NCBI GenBank assembly: GCA_015060685.1
Contig: SUXZ01000006.1
Location: 1 to 64,000, forward strand
Length of the DNA stretch: 64,000 nt
Direction: 5' to 3'
Origin: Mediterranea massiliensis
Lineage (GTDB): Bacteria > Bacteroidota > Bacteroidia > Bacteroidales > Bacteroidaceae
Shown: one piece after another, positions 35,107 through 42,788 of the stretch
How the letters are laid out: each line of letters starts with the position of its first letter
Position numbering within the stretch: position 1 is the stretch's first letter
Made by a program: the position numbers and the translations under genes
Notes under the pieces: model-generated
Told to the model about the DNA's origin: nothing
Database searches by the model: none
What the model saw: the letters and a program-made list of their open reading frames with translations, nothing else

Positions 35107-37773
35107 ATGAGCGAAAACCCTGAAGAACTGAAAAACATTGACAATGAAGCCCCGGAAGGGCACTCTGAATACAAACCTGCCGACATCAAGGACGGGAAAG
35201 TGAAATACCAGTTGAGCGGCATGTATCAAAACTGGTTTTTGGATTACGCCTCGTACGTAATCCTTGAACGTGCCGTGCCGCACATCATGGACGGACTAAA
35301 GCCGGTGCAACGACGCATCCTGCACTCCATGCGCCGTATGGAGGACGGACGCTACAACAAGGTGGCCAACATCGTGGGACACACCATGCAATTCCACCCG
35401 CACGGCGATGCCAGTATCGGCGATGCGTTGGTGCAGTTGGGACAGAAAGAGATGCTCATCGATTGTCAAGGTAACTGGGGAAATATTCTGACGGGTGATA
35501 GTGCGGCCGCTCCGCGTTACATCGAGGCGCGACTCTCGAAGTTTGCCCTCGACGTGGTGTTCAATCCTAAAACCACCGAGTGGAAACTTTCGTACGACGG
35601 ACGAAACAAAGAGCCAATCACCCTTCCCGTAAAGTTTCCGTTGCTACTGGCTCAGGGCGTAGAGGGTATCGCCGTGGGACTTTCATCGAAGATTCTTCCG
35701 CACAACTTCAACGAGCTTTGCGAGGCGGCCATTAGCTACCTGCACAACGAAGAGTTCAAGCTATATCCCGACTTCCTGACGGGTGGTAGCATCGACGTGT
35801 CGAAATACAACGACGGCGAACGCGGCGGCGTGGTGCGTGTACGTTCGAAAATAGAAAAGATTGACAACAAGACACTTGCCATTCGCGAAATACCCTACGG
35901 CAAAACCGTTGCAACCGTGTGCGACTCTATCGTGAAGGCCAGCGAGAAGGGCAAGATAAAAATCCGCAAAGTGGAAGACCTTACCTCGGGTAGCGTGGAG
36001 ATTCTGGTGCATCTGGCACCGGGTGTATCGTCGGACAAGACAATCGACGCACTCTATGCCTTCACCGATTGCGAAGTAAGCATCTCTCCAAACTGTTGCG
36101 TGATAGACGACCAGAAACCTCACTTCCTCACCGTGAGCGACGTGCTACGCAAATCGGCCGACAACACCCTGGCACTACTCCGCCAAGAGCTTGAAATACG
36201 CAGAGGCGAGATACAGGAGGCACTGCACTTCGCCTCGCTCGAAAAGATATTCATCGAAGAGCGCATCTATAAGGACAAGGAATTTGAACAGGCCAAGACC
36301 ATGGATGCCGCTTGCGAACACATCGACTACCGACTCACGCCCTACTATCCAAGCTTCATCCGCGAGGTGAGCAAGGAGGATATCCTACGACTGATGGAAA
36401 TCAAGATGGCACGCATCCTGAAGTTCAACTCCGACAAGGCCGAAGAGGCCATCGCACGGATGAAGAAGGAAATCAAAGAGATAAACGGCCACCTGAAGAA
36501 CATCGTTGAATACACCGTAGATTGGTTCCGGATGTTGCAAGAGAAATATGGCAAGGAATTTCCACGCCACACCGAGCTGCGCAACTTCGACACCATCGAC
36601 TCTACCAAGGTAATCGAAGCCAACGAAAAGCTATACATCAACCGCGAAGAGGGCTTTATCGGTACAAGCTTGAAGAAAGACGAGTTTATTTGCAACTGCT
36701 CGAACATCGACGATGTCATCATCTTCTTCCGCGACGGACGATACATCATTACCGGCGTAGCCGAGAAAAAATTCGTTGGCAAGAATATCCTATACGCCAA
36801 TATCTTCAAGAAGAACGATTCGCGCACCATCTACAACGTGGTGTACCGCAACGGAAAGAACGGATTCCACTACATCAAACGTTTCAACGTTACCTCCGTT
36901 GTACGCGACCGCGAATACGATGTTACACAAGGCGAACCCGACTCACGCATCACTTACTTCACCGCCAATCCGAACGGCGAAGCCGAAGTAATCAAAGTGA
37001 CGCTGAAACCCAATCCGCGCATCCGACACATCATCTTCGAAGAAGACTTCAGCAACGTGCTCATCAAGGGACGCCAGGCAATGGGTAATATCTTGACAAA
37101 GAACCCTGTACACCGCATAACATTGAAGCAACGAGGTGGTTCTACACTGGGCGGACGACAAGTGTGGTTCGACAACGACATCCTCCGACTGAACTACGAC
37201 GGACGAGGAGAATACCTGGGCGAATTCCACAACGACGACTTGATACTGGTGGTACTGAACAACGGCGACTTCTATACCACCAACTTCGACGTGAACAACC
37301 ACTACGAAGACAACATACGCATCATCGAGAAGTTCAACCCCACCAAAGCCTGGACGGCCATCCTTCACGATGCCGACCAGCACAACTATCCGTACATCAA
37401 GCGTTTCTTCTTCGAAGCAAGCAACCGCAAACAAAACTACTTGGGCGAAAACAAGAACAACCGCCTATTGTTGCTCACCGACGAACCCTATCCACGCTTG
37501 GAGGTAGTGTTTGGCGGACACGACTCTTTCCGCGAACCGCTCATCATCGATGCCGAGGAGTTTGCACTCCTCAAAGGTTTCAAGGCGCGAGGCAAACGGC
37601 TCACCACCTTCGAACTCGACACCATCAACGAGCTTGAACCTACCCGCAAGCCACAACCCGTCGAGCCGCAAGAGGAGGAGGTAAAGACAGAACCCGAAAA
37701 TCTTGATCCGGATGCCGGCAAAAGCGAGGGAGACATTATGGACGAGATGACCGGACAGATGAAACTTTTTTGA
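35107..37773 (+). CDS. parC: DNA topoisomerase IV subunit A (GyrA/ParC family)
   Basis: An 888-residue type IIA topoisomerase A subunit. The start at 35107 (MSENPEELK) is chosen because the promoter lies just upstream and the longer frame would begin before it. The breakage-reunion domain opens with YASYVILERAVPHIMDGLKPVQRRIL, and the catalytic tyrosine is Tyr138 in AAPRYIEARLSK. The C-terminal part (from about 500) is a beta-pinwheel lacking a clear GyrA box (QxxGGKG), and it ends with an acidic tail, supporting topoisomerase IV over gyrase. No parE is adjacent. Confidence 0.88.
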   Translation: MSENPEELKNIDNEAPEGHSEYKPADIKDGKVKYQLSGMYQNWFLDYASYVILERAVPHIMDGLKPVQRRILHSMRRMEDGRYNKVANIVGHTMQFHPHGDASIGDALVQLGQKEMLIDCQGNWGNILTGDSAAAPRYIEARLSKFALDVVFNPKTTEWKLSYDGRNKEPITLPVKFPLLLAQGVEGIAVGLSSKILPHNFNELCEAAISYLHNEEFKLYPDFLTGGSIDVSKYNDGERGGVVRVRSKIEKIDNKTLAIREIPYGKTVATVCDSIVKASEKGKIKIRKVEDLTSGSVEILVHLAPGVSSDKTIDALYAFTDCEVSISPNCCVIDDQKPHFLTVSDVLRKSADNTLALLRQELEIRRGEIQEALHFASLEKIFIEERIYKDKEFEQAKTMDAACEHIDYRLTPYYPSFIREVSKEDILRLMEIKMARILKFNSDKAEEAIARMKKEIKEINGHLKNIVEYTVDWFRMLQEKYGKEFPRHTELRNFDTIDSTKVIEANEKLYINREEGFIGTSLKKDEFICNCSNIDDVIIFFRDGRYIITGVAEKKFVGKNILYANIFKKNDSRTIYNVVYRNGKNGFHYIKRFNVTSVVRDREYDVTQGEPDSRITYFTANPNGEAEVIKVTLKPNPRIRHIIFEEDFSNVLIKGRQAMGNILTKNPVHRITLKQRGGSTLGGRQVWFDNDILRLNYDGRGEYLGEFHNDDLILVVLNNGDFYTTNFDVNNHYEDNIRIIEKFNPTKAWTAILHDADQHNYPYIKRFFFEASNRKQNYLGENKNNRLLLLTDEPYPRLEVVFGGHDSFREPLIIDAEEFALLKGFKARGKRLTTFELDTINELEPTRKPQPVEPQEEEVKTEPENLDPDAGKSEGDIMDEMTGQMKLF

Positions 37774-37787
37774 TTAGGCACAACCCG

Positions 37788-38573
37788 ATGAGAAAAATAC
37801 TGTTTATAATCTGCCTATTGTGTACCTCTTTGCTACACGCACAACAAGAGAAGCAAGCCGATGTAGTGCGCGCTACACTCTACGGCGTAGGTTTCTCCAA
37901 CATCCTGGACACCTACCTGTCGCCACAAGAGTACACCGGCATCGACTTCCGCATCTCGCGCGAAAGCATCCGAAAAAGTCGTTGGACAAACATTACCCAG
38001 CAGACGTTTTTCCAAAGCAACCTGAGCTATACACAAAACAGCGCAGAGAACAATAACACGCTATCGGTATTGGCCAATTGGAACTATGCGTTGCACTACC
38101 ACTTCCCCATTACCGACAACTTCAAGCTGCTGGCCGGCGGATTACTTGACTTGAACGGTGGTTTTGTGTATAACATGCGAAACGGCAATAACCCCGCACA
38201 AGCACGCCTCTACGCCAACATCGGAGCGTCGGGTATGGCCCTTTGGAATGTGAAAATCAAGAACTACCCCATCGCCCTACGCTACCAGATAAATTTACCC
38301 TTAATGGGAGTTATGTTCATGCCCGAATACGGACAATCGTACTACGAGATTTTCAGTCTAGGCAATGCCGATGGCGTTGTCAACTTCACCTCTCTACATA
38401 ACCAACCCGCCTTGCGACAGATGCTAACGGCCGACTTCCCCATCGGGAAGGCGCGTATGCGTTTTGCCTATGTGTGGGATGCCCAACAAGCTAAAGTAAA
38501 CGACATAAAGGTACACAACTATTCGCACACCTTCATGATAGGGTTTGTGAAACACTTTAACATCGTAAAATAA
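37788..38573 (+). CDS. DUF3316 family exported protein
   Basis: A 261-residue protein with a signal peptide (MRKILFIICLLCTSLLHAQQ) and a beta-rich mature part in alternating amphipathic strands, typical of DUF3316, a Bacteroidetes family of presumed outer-membrane or periplasmic proteins of unknown function. The ATG at 37788 is 14 bp after the parC stop. The last strand ends HTFMIGFVKHFNIVK, compatible with a beta-barrel C-terminus. Confidence 0.8.
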   Translation: MRKILFIICLLCTSLLHAQQEKQADVVRATLYGVGFSNILDTYLSPQEYTGIDFRISRESIRKSRWTNITQQTFFQSNLSYTQNSAENNNTLSVLANWNYALHYHFPITDNFKLLAGGLLDLNGGFVYNMRNGNNPAQARLYANIGASGMALWNVKIKNYPIALRYQINLPLMGVMFMPEYGQSYYEIFSLGNADGVVNFTSLHNQPALRQMLTADFPIGKARMRFAYVWDAQQAKVNDIKVHNYSHTFMIGFVKHFNIVK

Positions 38574-38578
38574 CGCAC

Positions 38579-39571
38579 ATGACCCGACACCTATATATAT
38601 TTATCCTACTCTTTCTTCTAAGCGGTTGCATCCGAGAAGAGCAATACGACAACTCTCCGAAAGGCAATTTCGAAGCCTTATGGAAGATTATGGACGAAGG
38701 ATATTGCTTCTTCGACTACAAGGAGATTGATTGGGATGCCGTCTATCGGAAATACCAACCCTTGATTACCGACGACATGAGCCAAAACGGACTGTTCGAG
38801 GTATTGGGAAACATGCTTGCCGAACTGAAGGACGGACACGTAAACCTCTACTCCACCTCGGACATGTCGCGCTATTGGAGTTGGCGCGAGGATTATCCGC
38901 GCAACTTCGACATCCTCACCATCGAAAACCGATACTTAGGAAATACCTACCGCATAGCCGGAGGTATGAAGTACACCATTCTTGAAGATAACATCGGGTA
39001 CGTCTATTACGAGAGTTTCTCGGCAGGCGTGAGCGATAGCAACCTCGACGAAATGCTGGCCTACTTCGCACCGTGCAACGGCCTCATCTTTGATGTACGC
39101 GACAACGGTGGAGGCACACTGACCTTTGCCGAGCGCATTGCCGCACGCTTTACCAACGAGAAGATACATACGGGATATATCATGCACAAAACAGGTCCCG
39201 GACACAACGAGTTCTCACAACCCGAGCCACAATATATCGAGCCGTCCAACCGCATCCGTTGGCAAAAGCCGGTTGCCGTGTTGACCAACCGAAGCGTATA
39301 TAGCGCCGCAAACGAGTTTGTCAATGCCATGCGATACATGCCCAATGCCATACTGATAGGCGACCATACCGGTGGTGGTGCCGGATTGCCCTTTACCTCC
39401 GAGCTACCCAACGGATGGGGAGTACGTTTCTCGGCAAGTCCGCATCTTGATGCAGAGAAGAAGCACATCGAATTCGGTATCGAACCGGATATCAAAGTAG
39501 ATTTAACCACCCTCACATTGGATGACGACATCATTGAAGAAGCGCGAAAAACGCTAAAAAACATGCAATAA
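38579..39571 (+). CDS. S41 family peptidase lipoprotein
   Basis: A 330-residue lipoprotein (lipobox LSGC) of the S41/C-terminal processing protease superfamily. The N-terminal helical part has the family pattern FEALWKIMDEGYCFFDYKEIDWDAVY. The catalytic core includes LIFDVRDNGGGTL and the candidate nucleophile Ser242 in NRSVYSAANEF, then GDHTGGGAGLP. No PDZ domain is obvious, which fits the tricorn/IRBP-like S41B branch. It follows DUF3316 by 5 bp and is probably co-transcribed with it and parC. Confidence 0.85.
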   Translation: MTRHLYIFILLFLLSGCIREEQYDNSPKGNFEALWKIMDEGYCFFDYKEIDWDAVYRKYQPLITDDMSQNGLFEVLGNMLAELKDGHVNLYSTSDMSRYWSWREDYPRNFDILTIENRYLGNTYRIAGGMKYTILEDNIGYVYYESFSAGVSDSNLDEMLAYFAPCNGLIFDVRDNGGGTLTFAERIAARFTNEKIHTGYIMHKTGPGHNEFSQPEPQYIEPSNRIRWQKPVAVLTNRSVYSAANEFVNAMRYMPNAILIGDHTGGGAGLPFTSELPNGWGVRFSASPHLDAEKKHIEFGIEPDIKVDLTTLTLDDDIIEEARKTLKNMQ

Positions 39572-39572
39572 A

Positions 39573-39603
39573 TTTGCAATCCCGAAAAAACTCATTATCT
39601 TTG
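39573..39603 (+). promoter_or_regulatory. Promoter of tRNA-Leu
   Basis: TTTG (39573-39576), a 19-bp spacer and TATCTTTG (39596-39603), 22 bp upstream of the tRNA 5' end. Confidence 0.7.
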
Positions 39604-39625
39604 CCACGCATTTAAGCGCACACAA

Positions 39626-39707
39626 GCGGGTGTGGCGTAATTGGCAGCCGCGCCAGACTTAGGATCTGGTGCCGAGAGGCGTGTAGGTTCGAGTCCTATC
39701 ACCCGCA
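39626..39707 (+). tRNA. tRNA-Leu (anticodon TAG)
   Basis: A class II tRNA of 82 nt. The acceptor stem GCGGGTG pairs with CACCCGC (39700-39706) plus discriminator A. The anticodon arm CCAGA-CTTAGGA-TCTGG carries TAG, and there is a long variable arm as expected for leucine. The T-arm contains GGTTCGAGTCC. CCA is not encoded, as usual in Bacteroidetes. It reads CUN leucine codons. Confidence 0.96.
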
Positions 39708-39719
39708 CACAAATCACAC

Positions 39720-39747
39720 AAAGCTAATCATATGATTAGCTTTTTTT
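39720..39747 (+). terminator. Terminator after tRNA-Leu
   Basis: A perfect 24-bp palindrome (39720-39743, AAAGCTAATCA and its complement) followed by T residues. Confidence 0.88.
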
Positions 39748-39762
39748 GTATACCCTAACGAC

Positions 39763-40464
39763 ATGGCAACCCTATACAGATGGTTTAATTCCTTGATGCA
39801 ACTACTCTTTCCACAACGATGTGTGGTTTGCAACGGCATGCTGACCGAAAACGAAAAGGTGTTGTGTCAGTCGTGCAACCTGAACCTACCCCGCACCAAC
39901 CTCCACCTGGAAAAGGACAACGAAGTGGAGAAACTGCTTTGGGGAAAGATGAACATCGAACGCGCCACCTCCTATTTCTATTATACAAAAGGAAGCGACT
40001 ACCGGCAATTGTTGCACCAACTGAAGTACGAAGGCAGAAGGGATATTGCGCAAAGCATGGGCTTCATGATGGGAGAAGAACTGGCAAGCGACGGTTTCTT
40101 CGACGGCATCGACCTTATCATCCCTATCCCACTACATCGCAAGAAGAAGCGGTTAAGAGGATACAACCAAAGCGAAGAGATAGGGAAAGGTATCAGCCGG
40201 GCAACGGGCATCCCGATGAAAACATCCTGCATCGAACGCCAACGTAACAGCACTTCGCAAACTAGCAAATCGGCTTACGAACGGTGGGAAAACGTATCGG
40301 GAATATTCGCGGTAGTTCATCCCGAACAACTTGAAAACCTGCACATCCTATTGCTTGACGACGTAATGACTACCGGAGCCACCATCACAGCCTGTGCCGA
40401 TGCATTGAAATCGGTACCGGGCATCCGCATCAGCGTGCTTACCTTGGCTTTGGCGGGGAAATAA
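39763..40464 (+). CDS. ComF family phosphoribosyltransferase-like protein
   Basis: A 233-residue ComF/GntX protein. An N-terminal zinc ribbon is visible as Cys20-x2-Cys23...Cys35-x2-Cys38 (RCVVC, LCQSC), and the C-terminal PRTase domain carries the PRPP loop LLLDDVMTTGAT with the acidic pair Asp199-Asp200. In competent species ComF helps DNA uptake; in Bacteroidetes its role is less clear. It sits between tRNA-Leu and a 400-bp region of repeats. Confidence 0.88.
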   Translation: MATLYRWFNSLMQLLFPQRCVVCNGMLTENEKVLCQSCNLNLPRTNLHLEKDNEVEKLLWGKMNIERATSYFYYTKGSDYRQLLHQLKYEGRRDIAQSMGFMMGEELASDGFFDGIDLIIPIPLHRKKKRLRGYNQSEEIGKGISRATGIPMKTSCIERQRNSTSQTSKSAYERWENVSGIFAVVHPEQLENLHILLLDDVMTTGATITACADALKSVPGIRISVLTLALAGK

Positions 40465-40478
40465 CAGAAGATAGTAAG

Positions 40479-40681
40479 AATGTGGACAGTGTGGACAGTT
40501 GACAAACATTCACTTTACTTTCGCGCTCGGATGTGACCGTTTGGAAGTGCACTTTAGTGTAAATATTTATAACTATATACATATATAATAATATAAAATC
40601 GATGATTGATAATTCTTATTTATCGGGCGATTTATCGGATAGTGAAGCAAATGTTTGTCAACTGTCCACACTGTCCACATT
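40479..40681. repeat. 32-bp perfect inverted repeats enclosing 139 bp
   Basis: The arms 40479-40510 and 40650-40681 are exact reverse complements over 32 bases. Each arm contains a tandem TGTGGACAG unit followed by TTGACAAACATT. The AT-rich interior holds no convincing gene. The pairing extends weakly inward (TTCACT with AGTGAA). It may be a MITE-like element or the remnant of a mobile module. Confidence 0.85.
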
Positions 40682-40692
40682 TGCTTTTCTGA

Positions 40693-40738
40693 TTTACCCT
40701 TAAGGGAAAAAAGAATTACCCTTAAGGGTGAATTTCAA
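40693..40738 (+). repeat. Paired TTAAGGG element, copy A
   Basis: Two CCCTTAAGGG palindromes with a 22-bp period (cores at 40699 and 40721), each preceded by TTA. The layout matches the copy at 56421-56466 at about three quarters of positions. Confidence 0.7.
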
Positions 40739-40776
40739 CCGTTAAGTAGCTGTGTATCTACGCAATACGCTCCGTA

Positions 40777-40821
40777 CTGCCGCACAACACATTCCGCACA
40801 TGCACCGATTGCATGCGGCAG
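40777..40821. repeat. Hairpin downstream of element copy A
   Basis: CTGCCGCA (40777-40784) pairs with TGCGGCAG (40814-40821); the loop carries ATGCACCGA-N2-GCAT, as does the hairpin after copy B. Confidence 0.65.
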
Positions 40822-40865
40822 AAACTACCCTTCCGACAAAGATTGCATGGGGAAATCAGCATTTT

Positions 40866-41339
40866 TCACTCTTTCCAATCCTTAAAAGGGTGCATCATGA
40901 GGTGAGAATTGTAGTAACGCACGTCTCCAGTGACCTCTTTTCCGATAAAAGAAGGCTTTTCGAAGGCCTCATCGACGGCAGATAATTCCACCTCCGCCAT
41001 CAATAAACCGGCATTTTCGCCATGAAACTCGTCAATTTCGAAGATATGTTGTCCACTTCGCACCAAATAACGGGTTTTATCTATCACTCCTTCTACGCAA
41101 AGTTTCATCAGTTCGCGTGCTTCATCGAGCGGAATCTCTTTCTCCCACTCGTAGCGGCTGATGCCTTGTGCATCGGCAGCCCCTTTAATGGTAAGAAAGC
41201 CCTGCTCGTCGCGAATGCGCACACGCACCGTACGTCCACGAGCCGCACAGATATAGCCCTGCACAATGTGGCTATGTGCATAAGCTTCATGCTTGAACTC
41301 GCCCGTTACCAAGAACTTACGTTCAATCTCCTGAGGCAT
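40866..41339 (-). CDS. CYTH domain protein (triphosphate tunnel metalloenzyme)
   Basis: A 157-residue single-domain CYTH protein. The signature EIERKFLV is at residues 4-11 (ExExK with Glu4, Glu6, Lys8), and further alternating acidic and basic strands (VRVRIRD, TIKG, YLVRSGQHIFEIDEFHG, AEVEL) line the tunnel. Family members hydrolyse inorganic triphosphate or thiamine triphosphate; small CYTH proteins like this are usually tripolyphosphatases. It begins 9 bp after a tiny membrane-protein gene and is probably co-transcribed with it. Confidence 0.88.
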   Translation of the reverse strand: MPQEIERKFLVTGEFKHEAYAHSHIVQGYICAARGRTVRVRIRDEQGFLTIKGAADAQGISRYEWEKEIPLDEARELMKLCVEGVIDKTRYLVRSGQHIFEIDEFHGENAGLLMAEVELSAVDEAFEKPSFIGKEVTGDVRYYNSHLMMHPFKDWKE

Positions 41340-41348
41340 GATTACGTG

Positions 41349-41489
41349 TCAGATTGAGCTGAATACAATAAAAATCATGAAGAACAAAATGAGTACAAAT
41401 ACTCCGATGGAGACTAACACTTGCTTTGCCTTTTTCTCTTCTTTCGCACTATACGAGTGCTTTTTCTTATTCTTACCTTTTTTTCCCAT
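41349..41489 (-). CDS. Small membrane protein, 46 residues
   Basis: Reads MGKKGKNKKKHSYSAKEEKK, a lysine-rich N-terminus of about 22 residues, then one transmembrane helix (VLVSIGVFVLILFFMIFIVF, about 24-43). It lies 9 bp upstream of the CYTH gene on the same strand. Codon use and spacing suggest a true gene. The topology (basic cytoplasmic end plus single C-terminal helix) resembles small anchoring or regulatory peptides; function unknown. Confidence 0.7.
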   Translation of the reverse strand: MGKKGKNKKKHSYSAKEEKKAKQVLVSIGVFVLILFFMIFIVFSSI

Positions 41490-41564
41490 AACAGTACTAT
41501 ATTTATAGGTTTAACAAGAACAAAGTAAAGAAGTTTTCGGCAATTATGCAAGCAGATGAAGTTT

Positions 41565-42680
41565 TTATCCTTCGTTTCCTGCAAATTCCATCAGATATGC
41601 CTTGATAAATCCGTCCAGCTTGCCATCCATCACACCATTCACATCGCTTGTTTGGTAGTTGGTGCGATGGTCTTTCACGCGGCGGTCGTCGAAAACGTAA
41701 CTACGGATTTGCGAACCCCATTCAATCTTCTTCTTGCCGGCTTCTACCTTGGCTTGCTCGGCCATGCGGTGTTGCAACTCCTTGTCGTAGAGAATAGAAC
41801 GCAGTTGGCGCATAGCATTTTCCCGGTTCTTGGGTTGGTCGCGTGTTTCGGTATTTTCAATCAGGATTTCTTCCTCTTCGCCGGTATAGGGGTCTTTGAA
41901 TTGATAGCGCAAGCGCACACCCGACTCCACCTTGTTCACGTTCTGACCACCGGCACCGCTCGAACGGAAGGTATCCCAAGAAATGTTTGCCGGATTGATG
42001 TTCACCTCGATGGTATCATCTACCAACGGTGTAACGAACACCGATGCAAACGAGGTCATACGCTTGCCTTGTGCGTTATAGGGAGAGACGCGGACCAGTC
42101 GATGCACACCGTTTTCACCTTTCAGATAGCCATAAGCATAGCTGCCGGCAATTTCGATGGTACAGGTTTTGATACCGGCCTCATCGCCCTCTTGCAAGTT
42201 GGAGATAACAGCTTTATATCCGGCTTGCTCGGCATAGCGCAAGTACATACGCATCAGCATCGAAGCCCAGTCCTGGCTCTCCGTACCACCGGCACCAGAG
42301 TTTATCTTCAGCACGCAATCCATCTGGTCGGCCTCTTCGCGCAACATGTTCTTCAGTTCGAGCGCTTCGATAGCCTCAGCTGCCTTGGCATAAGCCTCCT
42401 CCACCTCGGCTTCGGTCACTAATTCATCCTTGAAGAAGTCGAAAGAGAGTTGCACCTCTTCGGCAAGTGTAGCCACTTCTTGATAGCCTTCTATCCATTG
42501 TTGCAAAGCTTTCACCTTCTTCATTTGCGCCTCGGCCGCCTTTTGGTCGTCCCAAAATCCGGGTGCTTGTGTGCGAAGTTGCTCTTCTTCCACTTGAATT
42601 TTCTTGCCTTCAATGTCAAGATAGCGGTTCAACGCCTGTGTGCGTTCTTTAATATCCTTCAGTTGTTCAAGGGTAATCAT
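41565..42680 (-). CDS. prfB: Peptide chain release factor 2, without programmed frameshift
   Basis: Recognises UAA and UGA and triggers peptide release. The GGQ motif is at residues 244-246 (SSGAGGQNVNKVES), with the RF2 stop-codon domain upstream. In many bacteria prfB needs a +1 frameshift at CTT-TGA-C. Here the homologous site (NRYLDIEGKK, residues 18-27) reads CTT GAC directly in frame, so RF2 is made without frameshifting. Length 371 is full. A minus-strand TACCTTTG at 42729-42736 is a likely -7 box, 48 bp upstream. Confidence 0.95.
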   Translation of the reverse strand: MITLEQLKDIKERTQALNRYLDIEGKKIQVEEEQLRTQAPGFWDDQKAAEAQMKKVKALQQWIEGYQEVATLAEEVQLSFDFFKDELVTEAEVEEAYAKAAEAIEALELKNMLREEADQMDCVLKINSGAGGTESQDWASMLMRMYLRYAEQAGYKAVISNLQEGDEAGIKTCTIEIAGSYAYGYLKGENGVHRLVRVSPYNAQGKRMTSFASVFVTPLVDDTIEVNINPANISWDTFRSSGAGGQNVNKVESGVRLRYQFKDPYTGEEEEILIENTETRDQPKNRENAMRQLRSILYDKELQHRMAEQAKVEAGKKKIEWGSQIRSYVFDDRRVKDHRTNYQTSDVNGVMDGKLDGFIKAYLMEFAGNEG

Positions 42681-42728
42681 CGTTATGGGTTGCTTATGGT
42701 TACTTAATTATAAATTGCTTACGGGGTG

Positions 42729-42736
42729 CAAAGGTA
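42729..42736 (-). promoter_or_regulatory. -7 element for prfB
   Basis: Minus-strand TACCTTTG, 48 bp before the prfB ATG. The -33 zone is only T-rich. Confidence 0.45.
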
Positions 42737-42752
42737 AGAAAAAAGAGGTATA

Positions 42753-42788
42753 TAAAAAAGAATCCCCCTTTGTAGAGGGGGATATTCT
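42753..42788 (-). terminator. Terminator after the acyl-CoA ligase gene
   Basis: ATCCCCCT and AGGGGGAT form the core of a stem around a 6-nt loop (42762-42783), extended by AAGA/TCTT with a small bulge; the minus strand then runs into a T tract. Confidence 0.75.

Noticed and set aside
40479..40738. CRISPR-like repeats
   Set aside because: Repeats are inverted or paired, not regularly spaced direct repeats with variable spacers, and no cas genes are present.
40655..40985. Short plus-strand frames (76-77 residues) across the repeat region
   Set aside because: They cross the inverted repeat arm and run into the CYTH gene; no signal, domain or promoter supports them.
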